A DNA stretch of 15,736 nucleotides. Origin: a candidate division TA06 bacterium SM23_40. GTDB taxonomy: Bacteria; LJUI01; SM1-40. A model generated the notes under the pieces. That model saw nothing but the letters and a program-made list of their open reading frames with translations, was not told where the DNA came from and did no database searches. Shown here piece by piece: positions 7,669 to 14,505 of this stretch. Made by a program: the position numbers and the translations under genes. Where the stretch lies: the NCBI GenBank assembly GCA_001303705.1, contig LJUI01000052.1:1-15736 (forward strand), read 5' to 3'. The first letter of the stretch is position 1. Each line of letters starts with the position of its first letter.

Positions 7669-8061
7669 TCACGGCCGCGCAGGCCACCTCCCGGGAGCGA
7701 GGGCGGCTACGACGAACACAATCCCGATCACCACCAGCACCACGCCCCAGAGTCTGACGAGGATGTCCGGCGCCTTGAGCCACAGGTCGATCAGGCGTTC
7801 TTCCACCGAAGGCGCCATAAGATCGACAATCCCGGTGAGCGTGAGCAGGAACCCGATAACCATCACAAAGGGCCCGAGGGTGGTGTAGTGAGAGGCAACG
7901 ATGAGAAATAGACCTACGATCAGCAAGACGACGCCGCGGGCCTGGATACGACTTCTCGTTCTCTGCCAGCTACACAGCCTCAGCTGCGCCCCTGGCCTGG
8001 CGATCCCGAGGACCCCGAAGAGAAGGCTGACGACAGCCGCCACCCACAACGAATGATGCAT
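7669..8061 (-). CDS. Small membrane protein with four predicted helices
   Basis: A protein of 130 residues. Hydrophobic segments at about 3-20, 43-60, 63-82 and 103-121 suggest four transmembrane helices, with a basic loop (WQRTRSRIQAR, 32-42) after the first. I do not recognise a family beyond a general resemblance to small integral membrane DUF proteins. ATG 8061 has AAAGGAG 6 nt upstream, a strong ribosome site. It follows the DNA ligase gene after 91 bases with no promoter seen, so the two may share a transcript. It ends 26 bases before the kor promoter. Confidence 0.75.
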   Translation of the reverse strand: MHHSLWVAAVVSLLFGVLGIARPGAQLRLCSWQRTRSRIQARGVVLLIVGLFLIVASHYTTLGPFVMVIGFLLTLTGIVDLMAPSVEERLIDLWLKAPDILVRLWGVVLVVIGIVFVVAALAPGRWPARP

Positions 8062-8152
8062 TCATTGCTCCTTTCTGGGAAGACGTTCTGACTCGTCGAT
8101 TCTGAAAGGCCGCCCCGCTGCCTCGATTGCGAGCTGGGTGAGTGCAGGCGAC

Positions 8153-9748
8153 TCACGATCGGCCCTTCCGCTCAAATTGCCGCTGAAATAGATTGTGCAC
8201 CCTCTCGATGGTGTCTGCCTGGTGTGGACTCTTGTCATAACGTATCGCCTTGATGCGGGCGAACCGAAGGGCAAAGCCTGAGGCGTATCGCGGGCTCCGC
8301 TGGATCTCATTATAGGCGACTTCTACCACGATCGTCGGGCGCACGAAGACCGTCCCACGCTTTTCTCTCACCTTGAGCTCCAACAGGCGCTTGGTCATCT
8401 CCCGAAACTCATCGTCTGTCAGTCCCTTGAATGTCTTGCCGATCATACAGAACTCGTCGCTACCCTCCGATCGGGCCGCAAGGTGATAGTTCGACAGCCA
8501 TCCTGTCCGCCGACCGTACCCCCAGTCGGCTGCGATGATGACGAGATCCAAATGCTCGGCGGGCTTGATCTTAAGCCATTTCTTGCCCCGTGCGCCAGGG
8601 GTATACGGACTGTCCAGGGCCTTGGCCATCAGACCCTCATGACCGGCATCCATCGCAGCCTGCAGAAAGGCTTCCCCTTCTCCTTTGTCGCCGGTCACGA
8701 GTCGGTCAGCAAGGAGGTTCTCGCTCATGAGCTGTGCAAGCTGATCCCACCTTTCAGCGTATGGTCGGTCGATGAACGGTTCCCCATCAAGGAAGAGAAG
8801 ATCGAAGAGATAGAGCCGGACGGGCACCTCATTCACCATCGATTCGATGTCATGGACGCGACGGAAGCGTCTCATAAGTTCCTGGAACGGCAGCGGCCTG
8901 CCGTCGACGCTCTGGGCCACCACCTCTCCCTCCAGAACCGCCTCACGCCCAGCAACATCCTTCGCGATCGCCGCAACGACGTCAGGCAGGCTTTCCGTCA
9001 CATCGCTCAGTCTCCGGCTGAATATCCGCGTGCCGCCCGCATGCACATGGATCTGAACCCGCGCACCGTCGAACTTGTATTCGAGAGCTGTAGCACCGCC
9101 ATGTTCCTCCGTGGCCGTGCCCACATTTTCGGCTATCTGCGCCAGCATCGGTTGAATCGGATGCCCCACGGAGAGACCGATCCCCTCCAGAGCCGAGCGC
9201 CCCTCAATCACGCCGATGCGGGCCAATTCCCCAACATCCCCGACAAACATCATCGCGCGTTTGGCGAGCGCCAGCTTCACATCTGCCGCACGGGCAATCG
9301 CCGCCACCATAACCCCCTCCCCAACTCCGTGCTGCATCTCCCCGAAGATGATGTGCCTCAGCCATCGCGCCTCTGCTTCCGTCGCACGGGCGAACAGCCC
9401 GCGGAGCAGCTCCTCGCGCTCTCTCTGCGATCCCTTGCCTCGACAGGAGGCAATAGCTGAGAACCTCTCCGAGACGTCGGATATAAAGAGCGGAGGCACT
9501 CCCTGCCCTGCCTCCCTCGTCCCGGAGGCCTCGATCCTCGAAAGAGTCTGCCAATTCACGTCGAGCGTATCGTCATCAAGGCCGGCAAGGGGTCTGCCGA
9601 TGATAAAACGTGCTGCAGGTCCCAGTTCGGAGGGTGTGAGTCCGCGCAGGAACTGGCTTACTAACGTTATCTTTTCATTGCGCTTAGTCGTCCCGGTCAG
9701 CTTCTCGCATAGATCGACGAACGACGAGAACGGCGTAGCCTCAGACAT
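8153..9748 (-). CDS. lig: ATP-dependent DNA ligase, archaeal type
   Basis: A protein of 531 residues that seals nicks in DNA through a ligase-AMP intermediate. All nucleotidyltransferase motifs are present in order: motif I EYKFDGAR with the nucleophile Lys225, then FSRR, EGE, LYLFDLLFLDG (312-322), EGLMAK (371-376), KKWLKIK (389-395), and the C-terminal LRFARIKAIRYDK (494-506) in the OB-fold domain. The first 200 residues form the helical DNA-binding domain, giving the three-domain layout of archaeal Lig and human LigI rather than a minimal LigD-type enzyme. Start: ATG 9748 (MSEATPF) fits the family N-terminus. A TTG at 9802 would add 18 residues. The ribosome site is weak (GGAT 7 nt upstream). 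A consensus promoter lies 140 bases upstream. No Ku, polymerase or nuclease gene is adjacent, so there is no sign of an NHEJ operon. Confidence 0.95.
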   Translation of the reverse strand: MSEATPFSSFVDLCEKLTGTTKRNEKITLVSQFLRGLTPSELGPAARFIIGRPLAGLDDDTLDVNWQTLSRIEASGTREAGQGVPPLFISDVSERFSAIASCRGKGSQREREELLRGLFARATEAEARWLRHIIFGEMQHGVGEGVMVAAIARAADVKLALAKRAMMFVGDVGELARIGVIEGRSALEGIGLSVGHPIQPMLAQIAENVGTATEEHGGATALEYKFDGARVQIHVHAGGTRIFSRRLSDVTESLPDVVAAIAKDVAGREAVLEGEVVAQSVDGRPLPFQELMRRFRRVHDIESMVNEVPVRLYLFDLLFLDGEPFIDRPYAERWDQLAQLMSENLLADRLVTGDKGEGEAFLQAAMDAGHEGLMAKALDSPYTPGARGKKWLKIKPAEHLDLVIIAADWGYGRRTGWLSNYHLAARSEGSDEFCMIGKTFKGLTDDEFREMTKRLLELKVREKRGTVFVRPTIVVEVAYNEIQRSPRYASGFALRFARIKAIRYDKSPHQADTIERVHNLFQRQFERKGRS

Positions 9749-9891
9749 CGAGCATCCAAGTGTGAGAAAGCCAGAGCAAGCGATAACGACGATACCGTTC
9801 AACGCACCGTCGCACTGGGGGCCACCTCCCCCTGCCGGGTCCGGGCCTCTGCCGGCCGGAGGATATGGCGCGATCCAACCGTTGTATCTCC
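9749..9891 (-). other. GC-rich 5' leader of the ligase gene
   Basis: This is the predicted untranslated leader of about 137 nt between the promoter and ATG 9748. It is rich in C and G runs and can form local hairpins, for example a GGGGG(AGGTGG)CCCCC stem-loop around 9818-9833 and GGCCGG-containing stems upstream. It matches no riboswitch consensus I know. The SD-like GGGGGAGGTGG sits inside the hairpin and is too far from either candidate start to serve it. Confidence 0.3.
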
Positions 9892-9921
9892 ATTATAATC
9901 GCCTGCCGGAGAGGCGGTCAA
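9892..9921 (-). promoter_or_regulatory. Consensus sigma-70-like promoter of the DNA ligase gene
   Basis: On the minus strand TTGACC (9921-9916) is followed by 18 bp and a perfect TATAAT (9897-9892). This is the best promoter in the window. TATAAT also reads on the plus strand (9894-9899) because the site is nearly symmetric, but no -35 box or gene supports that direction. Confidence 0.7.
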
Positions 9922-10026
9922 GCGACTTCGGCGGGACGGCGTCGCCTCTTCTCCACATCGGGGCGGCGAGCTCAAGAGGAAGGGGATCTGGAAATGGGTG
10001 GGTTCGAAGGGCAGGCTCCAGGGGCA

Positions 10027-10060
10027 GGTCGGCCCGATCGATCAGGGAAGGGGCCGATCC
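10027..10060 (-). other. Hairpin just after the SxtJ-like gene
   Basis: Starting at the base after the stop codon, the transcript can fold TCGGCCC against GGGCCGA with flanking GG/CC pairs and one bulge, around a 15-nt loop. No T-run follows, so it is not a standard intrinsic terminator. It may protect the 3' end of the carbamoyltransferase/SxtJ mRNA. Between it and the ligase promoter (9922-10026) I see no gene. Confidence 0.4.
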
Positions 10061-10465
10061 TCAGAACTGTCGCTCATAGCTCTGAGTCGTCTGTTCTGTT
10101 CTCTCCCTTGGCTGCCAATACGAGGTAGCGTCGCGGTCCCAGCGCCTTGCCAGGTAGTCCCTGCCGATGAGTCTCAGTAACAGCGCAACGGGGGTGAAGA
10201 CAAGATAGAAGACGAGACACAACACGATCGTTGTCGTCAGCCAGCCGATCGCTCTAGCGCCTGCCATCCACAAGGGGTACAGGCGGGCCAGTGCCAGCGG
10301 CAGAAAGATCCCCAGGAGCAGCAGGAGACCGGAAATCCCGAACAGGTAGGGAGAGTACCCCCAGCCCCGCAACGTCAGAATCGTGCCGAGCAGAGCGAAC
10401 CCGACCCCAAGCCCGATCCCGAACCTGCGAAGCTCTCCAGTGCTGGCTGTCCCGCGCTGATTCAC
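10061..10465 (-). CDS. SxtJ-family membrane protein
   Basis: A protein of 134 residues with three hydrophobic segments: about 15-34, 40-62 and 75-100. It matches my memory of the SxtJ family, including the LYPLWM phrase between helices, the FTPVALLLRLIGRDYL stretch, a SYW motif (115-117) and the terminal SYERQF. SxtJ proteins are typically encoded beside NodU/SxtI-type carbamoyltransferases, and this gene sits 18 bases after one. Their biochemical role is not established. A membrane-linked partner of the carbamoyltransferase is a reasonable inference. GTG 10465 has GGGAGGT 7 nt upstream, so the start is firm and translation of the pair is probably coordinated. The small DUF5989 protein that often accompanies this pair is not found here. 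Confidence 0.85.
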   Translation of the reverse strand: MNQRGTASTGELRRFGIGLGVGFALLGTILTLRGWGYSPYLFGISGLLLLLGIFLPLALARLYPLWMAGARAIGWLTTTIVLCLVFYLVFTPVALLLRLIGRDYLARRWDRDATSYWQPRERTEQTTQSYERQF

Positions 10466-10483
10466 TAGAGAGACCTCCCTCTT

Positions 10484-12301
10484 TCAATCCGGTTGGAACT
10501 GGCGGCGCCAGTCAGCGTCTTCCTCCAGTGGAGGCTGCTCTTTCTTATCGAGAAGATAGTTGCCCATGATCAGATAATCCATGTTCGTCCTCATGAAGCA
10601 CAGGTAGGCATCGTGAGGCGTGCAGACGATGGGCTCTCCTCTCACGTTGAATGAGGTGTTGATCACTACTGGACAGCCGCATCGTGTGCGGAACGTCTCG
10701 ATGAGCCGGTGATAGAGTGGATTGTCGTTCTTGTCCACCGTCTGTATCCTTGCGGAATAGTCCACATGCGTTACCGCCGGTATCTGCGAACGCACGACCT
10801 TCAGCCTCTCGACGCCGAAAAGCTTCTCTTCTTCCCGTGTCATATCCCGGCACCTGTCACTGCGAACGCGGCTCACCAAGAGCATATATGGGCTTTCCCG
10901 GTCAAGCTCGAAGTACTCCGATACGTGCTCCCGCAGCACCGATGGAGCGAACGGCCGGAAGCTCTCCCGGAACTTGATCCGACGATTCATCGTCTCCTGC
11001 ATCTCGGGCGACCGTGCGTCGCCGAGGATGCTCCTATTGCCGAGAGCCCGGGGGCCGAATTCCATGCGACCCTGGAACCAGCCAACTACCTTTTCGCTGG
11101 CGATGAGCTCTGCAGTCCGCGCCACTACTTCCTCGTCGGAAAGCAACGAATACGGTATGTTCCGACTCTCAAGGAACTCCGCTATCTCGCCATTTCTGAA
11201 CTCGGGTCCCAGGTACGAGCCTTTCTGAAAGTCCCGCACGCCATCGACTGCTCGTTCGTTGCCCAGATACTGATACCAGACGAAGAGGGCTGCACCCAGG
11301 GCGCCGCCCGCATCACCTGCCGCAGGCTGGATCCAGATATGCTCGAACGGGGCTTCACGAAGAATGCGCCCGTTGCCGACACAATTGAGCGCGACGCCTC
11401 CTGCGAGACAGAGGTTCCTCTCACCTGTCTCGGCGTGCACGTGGCGGCTCATCCGGAGCATTATCTCCTCGGTCACCTCCTGGATGGACCGCGCGGCGTC
11501 CATGTGTCGCTGCGTTATCTGTGTCTCCGGCAACCTCCGGGGTCCCCCGAACAGCCGTTCGAACTTCGCACTCGTCATCGTGAGGCCGGTGCAATAATTG
11601 AAGTACTTCATATTGAGGCGGAACGACCCGTCCTCCTTGAGGTCGACGAGCTCGGAGAGAATCAGGTCTGTGTACTTCGGCTCCCCATAGGGGGCGAGAC
11701 CCATTACCTTGTACTCGCCTGAGTTGACACGGAATCCGAGATAGTACGTGAACGCGGAGTAGAGCATACCGAGCGAATGGGGGAATTTCATCTCGGCGAC
11801 CATTTCTATCCGGTTGTCTTTTGCGACTCCGTAGCTCGAGGTGGTCCACTCGCCCACGGCATCGATCGTGAGGAAGGCTGCGGACCTGAAGGGAGAAGGG
11901 TAAAAGGCCGAGGCTGCGTGGGATTGGTGATGCTCCGGGAAGATGATGACTCCATCAAAACCCACCCGATCCTTGATGAATTCCTTCATCCAGAGTTTTT
12001 GCTTGAGCCACAGCGGCATCGCCTTGAGGAAGGAGACTATTCCCTGGGGAGCGTATGAGAGGTAGGTTTCGAGAATTCTCTCGAACTTGATGAGAGGCTT
12101 CTCGTAGAAGGTTACGTAATCGAGGTCCTTACCTGAGATGCCCGCCTCAGCGAGGCAGTAGCGGATGGCGTGCTCGGGGAATCCGTAGTCGTGCTTCTTT
12201 CGGGTGAAACGTTCTTCCTGAGCCGCCGCGATGATTTCGCCATCCTTGACGAGACAGGCGGCGCTATCGTGATAGAATGCGGATATCCCCAGGATGTACA
12301 T
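10484..12301 (-). CDS. Carbamoyltransferase of the NodU/TobZ/SxtI family
   Basis: A protein of 605 residues that should transfer a carbamoyl group from carbamoyl phosphate, via carbamoyl-AMP, to a hydroxyl of a sugar or natural product. The N-terminal Kae1-like domain shows ISAFYHDSAACLV (6-18, His11), the metal-binding HHQSH (124-128), TIDAVGEW (145-152) and AGGVALN (300-306). The C-terminal YrdC-like part shows GRMEFGPRALGNRSIL (411-426) and INTSFNVRGEPIV (547-559). Length and motifs are complete. The downstream SxtJ gene makes the SxtI-SxtJ type of unit likely. No acceptor biosynthesis genes (glycosyltransferases, polyketide genes) lie in the window, so the substrate is unknown. ATG 12301 has only a weak ribosome site. 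The leader contains a 6-bp hairpin (12345-12362) and a purine-rich tract. Confidence 0.93.
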   Translation of the reverse strand: MYILGISAFYHDSAACLVKDGEIIAAAQEERFTRKKHDYGFPEHAIRYCLAEAGISGKDLDYVTFYEKPLIKFERILETYLSYAPQGIVSFLKAMPLWLKQKLWMKEFIKDRVGFDGVIIFPEHHQSHAASAFYPSPFRSAAFLTIDAVGEWTTSSYGVAKDNRIEMVAEMKFPHSLGMLYSAFTYYLGFRVNSGEYKVMGLAPYGEPKYTDLILSELVDLKEDGSFRLNMKYFNYCTGLTMTSAKFERLFGGPRRLPETQITQRHMDAARSIQEVTEEIMLRMSRHVHAETGERNLCLAGGVALNCVGNGRILREAPFEHIWIQPAAGDAGGALGAALFVWYQYLGNERAVDGVRDFQKGSYLGPEFRNGEIAEFLESRNIPYSLLSDEEVVARTAELIASEKVVGWFQGRMEFGPRALGNRSILGDARSPEMQETMNRRIKFRESFRPFAPSVLREHVSEYFELDRESPYMLLVSRVRSDRCRDMTREEEKLFGVERLKVVRSQIPAVTHVDYSARIQTVDKNDNPLYHRLIETFRTRCGCPVVINTSFNVRGEPIVCTPHDAYLCFMRTNMDYLIMGNYLLDKKEQPPLEEDADWRRQFQPD

Positions 12302-12398
12302 GGTGTCAGTTCCGCCCGATTCCGGTTCGCCCGGTCAGATCCGACAGCACCGGGCAGTGCTGACGTCTCCCTCCTCCTCCCCGCCGTCCACAATCTCA

Positions 12399-12427
12399 AA
12401 GATATTGCTCGAACCGGACTTATGCAA
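12399..12427 (-). promoter_or_regulatory. Weak candidate promoter of the carbamoyltransferase gene
   Basis: On the minus strand TTGCAT (12427-12422), 17 bp, TATCTT (12404-12399). The match is 3 of 6 and 4 of 6, so this is only a suggestion. The 235-base gap between the beta-propeller stop and the carbamoyltransferase start also holds the 10-bp palindrome GAGGCGCCTC (12482-12491), a polypurine tract around 12365-12385 and a CAGCAC/GTGCTG hairpin. I see no clear intrinsic terminator for the propeller gene. Confidence 0.25.
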
Positions 12428-12536
12428 CCTCTGGCGAGTGATATTTCGCCCCACCCGGGAAGCCCATGTACGTTATTCGCAGAGGCGCCTCGCCCGCACC
12501 ATCAGACCCACAGAGGCCTTCACAGATGCCGATGAG

Positions 12537-13961
12537 CTAGAAGCGAAGCGGGGGCAGTCGCCAGATGCCGTTGTCCTCTATTCCGGCCGTCCCCTCGACG
12601 TTGTTCCAGGTCACGCTGGCGAACGCCTTTGTTTGTGCCGCGTTGATATCGAGGAAGAGTACGTTAGCCTCAGTATAGCCGTGAGGCGAAACCGACATCC
12701 CCTGATCCCAATTCTTGGTCCAGTTGTCTCCGCCATTCCGGCTGGCGTAGACCTTGCTGCGATCCGACAACGGATCACCTGCATCGCTCGCACTTATCCC
12801 CACGAGGAGTATCGAGGGATTGACGGGGGCCACCGCCACGGCACACGAATTCGTCGCCTCATCGTTGTACTCATCGGTCACGACGGGCAACCCGTTGCTC
12901 TTCCGGGTCCAAGTCCCGCCGCCCCACTTATACACACCCTTCGATTTCGATTTCAGAAACGCGTCGTTGAGCGTGATGAGCATACCGAGCCCAGTGTGCG
13001 AGGCGTATACCGCCGGCGGACCGGTCTCTGCTGCACTGAGGAGCATAATGGAGCCGCAGACCCGGGTCACCCCGCCGCTCCCCTGGGCCTGGCTGATCGA
13101 GGGAAGGCCCACGCTCCGCTCGATCCAATTACCCTCTGCCCGATTCGGCGAATAGAAGATGCGCCCCTTACAGTGGGCCGTAAGGCCGAATAGAAGCTCT
13201 GCGTTCGCCTCGATGTCGAGGACGCCGATGACGACGACGTTAGGCATCTGAGGGAGGACCAGGATATCACTCACCGAGACGGTGTGGCTCGTGAGATCGA
13301 ACAGCTCGAATGGATCGTACCGGGGCGGTAGCCCATTGTTGCGTTCGCTCCAACTCTCTCCCCCATCAGTGCTCTTGAAGAAGCCGGGATGGTCTCCTGC
13401 TCCGGCCTCGATATCGATCTGGTTCACGTTGCTGACAGCTACGTAGACGATGTTCGGATCCGACGGGTCGATGGCGATTGCGTTCGCCCCCCATTGCGGC
13501 TCCGGAAAAGAGAGCCCCTTGTACAGAATGCCATCGTTTTTGGCCGTCCAGCTCTCTCCGCCGTCCGTTGTCTTGAAGACACCATGGACGTTACTGGCGG
13601 CATAGACGATGTTCTGATCAGAGGGATCGATCGCGATATCGAGCACATTCATATCCGGAGTCAGATTCCCGTCGTTCATCTGCGTCCAGGTCTCGCCACC
13701 GTCTGTACTCTTGAAGATCCCGCTCGCCGGCTCGGGCGGTCCGAGTGGATCTGGCAAGTGAGATGTGGCAGCCCACACCGTATTGGGATCGAGTGGATCG
13801 GCCACCACAGTCCCGAACGAAGTTGGCAATGTGAAGGGATCATTGAGAAGGGTTGTCGGACCCCACACATACTGCGCGTGCACAACCGTCGGCACGATCG
13901 CCACGCAGCCGGTTACCATCGTCACAAGGACGATCTCTCGGATCGAATCGATTCGATTCAT
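12537..13961 (-). CDS. Exported Asp-box (BNR) beta-propeller protein
   Basis: A protein of 474 residues. Start: of two nearby ATGs I chose 13961, because GGGGGAG then lies 6 nt upstream; ATG 13967 would touch it. A signal peptide (basic start, VLVTMVTGCVAIVPTV, then VVHAQ) suggests export with cleavage near residue 29. The body has Asp-box repeats: STDGGETW (about 85-92), TTDGGESW (131-138), STDGGESW (197-204) and a weaker SRNGGDNW near 410. They alternate with AIDPSDxNIVYxA strands, typical of the sortilin/VPS10-like or BNR seven- to ten-bladed propellers. Such proteins bind glycans or other proteins, or are secreted glycosidases. No catalytic pattern is evident here, so binding or a surface role is likelier. 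It has its own promoter. Confidence 0.88.
   Translation of the reverse strand: MNRIDSIREIVLVTMVTGCVAIVPTVVHAQYVWGPTTLLNDPFTLPTSFGTVVADPLDPNTVWAATSHLPDPLGPPEPASGIFKSTDGGETWTQMNDGNLTPDMNVLDIAIDPSDQNIVYAASNVHGVFKTTDGGESWTAKNDGILYKGLSFPEPQWGANAIAIDPSDPNIVYVAVSNVNQIDIEAGAGDHPGFFKSTDGGESWSERNNGLPPRYDPFELFDLTSHTVSVSDILVLPQMPNVVVIGVLDIEANAELLFGLTAHCKGRIFYSPNRAEGNWIERSVGLPSISQAQGSGGVTRVCGSIMLLSAAETGPPAVYASHTGLGMLITLNDAFLKSKSKGVYKWGGGTWTRKSNGLPVVTDEYNDEATNSCAVAVAPVNPSILLVGISASDAGDPLSDRSKVYASRNGGDNWTKNWDQGMSVSPHGYTEANVLFLDINAAQTKAFASVTWNNVEGTAGIEDNGIWRLPPLRF
13942..13957. repeat. Perfect 16-bp palindrome at the start of the propeller gene
   Basis: ATCGAATCGATTCGAT reads identically on both strands. It lies inside codons 2-7 (encoding the RIDSIR region) about 85 bp downstream of the -10 box. 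It could be an operator or a hairpin limiting translation, or simply a coding accident. Confidence 0.35.
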
Positions 13962-14039
13962 GCTCATCTCCCCCTTAGCGATATCTTCTCCCGCGAGCCC
14001 GCCACCGGAGGGCGCGAGCTTTCCCCCACACTGATATGA

Positions 14040-14069
14040 ATCCTACCATACAATAGCCCCTCTCGTCAA
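14040..14069 (-). promoter_or_regulatory. Sigma-70-like promoter of the propeller gene
   Basis: On the minus strand TTGACG (14069-14064), 18 bp, TAGGAT (14045-14040). The -10 box is identical to that of the kor promoter. The predicted leader is about 70 nt and contains an imperfect GC-rich stem (CGCG-CCC with GGG-CT-CGCG) before the ribosome site. Confidence 0.6.
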
Positions 14070-14369
14070 GAACGTAACACCATGGCAATTGAGCGTAGCG
14101 GTGTCCCTCCGATCCTCAATGGAACACATACGGCCTGTTCCTTACCACAGAAGAGAGTTTTCTCTGTGACCAGACTGCTGACGTGACCGACACATATACC
14201 CTGCAGACCCACAACGTCACTCACAACTGGGGCTGAGCCACGGCCCCCAACAACACTCAGCTTAGATACCACGCCAATATCTCTTACATCCGGTCCCGAG
14301 CTGTGGACCCGGTCCAGGTACCACCTTCCGAACCCACCAGCATCGCTGTGCGACAACATCCGCCTATGA
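14070..14369. other. Gap with no convincing gene
   Basis: These 300 bases separate the tandem repeat from the propeller promoter. A 107-codon minus-strand frame (TTG 14389 to TGA 14066) crosses them, but it starts inside the tandem repeat, lacks a good ribosome site, resembles nothing and ends inside the -35 box. A diverged copy of the repeat unit (GATGCTGGTGGGTTCGGAAG on the minus strand, about 14323-14344) is visible. I find no RNA gene. Confidence 0.5.
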
Positions 14370-14449
14370 TAACCTTCTGAATCTACCAACGTCCCCGTCG
14401 TAACCTTCTGAACCTACCAACGTCCCTGTCGATACCAATGTCTCTGTCG
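14370..14449. repeat. 31-bp tandem repeat, 2.6 copies
   Basis: Two 31-bp units at 14370-14400 and 14401-14431 differ at two positions. An 18-bp partial third copy (14432-14449) runs up to the terminator's A-tract. On the plus strand each unit starts TAACCTTCTGAA and ends CCTGTCG or CCCGTCG. The unit length is not a multiple of three, so a coding repeat is unlikely. Confidence 0.85.
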
Positions 14450-14484
14450 AAAAAGAGCCGCCACAGGCGGCGCTGTGGCGGCTC
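14450..14484 (-). terminator. Strong intrinsic terminator of the protease gene
   Basis: On the minus strand GAGCCGCCACAG pairs perfectly with CTGTGGCGGCTC (12 bp) around the 6-nt loop CGCCGC and is followed by TTTTT. It begins 21 bases after the protease stop codon. It separates the protease transcript from the propeller gene. Confidence 0.92.
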
Positions 14485-14505
14485 CAGTTGTTGGAGGCGG
14501 GTCTA

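Noticed and set aside
8062-8310. An 82-codon minus-strand frame whose stop (TGA) directly precedes the start of the small membrane protein.
   Set aside because: Most of it overlaps the end of the ligase gene in another frame, the ligase C-terminus looks natural, and the frame has no ribosome site or recognisable domain.
9865-10128. Plus-strand frames across the gap upstream of the ligase, with TATAAT on the plus strand at 9894.
   Set aside because: There is no -35 box, no ribosome site and no recognisable protein. The same bases form the minus-strand ligase promoter.
14066-14389. A 107-codon minus-strand frame between the protease and the propeller gene.
   Set aside because: It begins with TTG inside the 31-bp repeat, has atypical composition, resembles no family and ends inside the -35 box of a good promoter.
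14370-14449. Possible CRISPR array from evenly spaced repeats.
   Set aside because: The 31-bp units are directly adjacent without spacers and there are only 2.6 copies.
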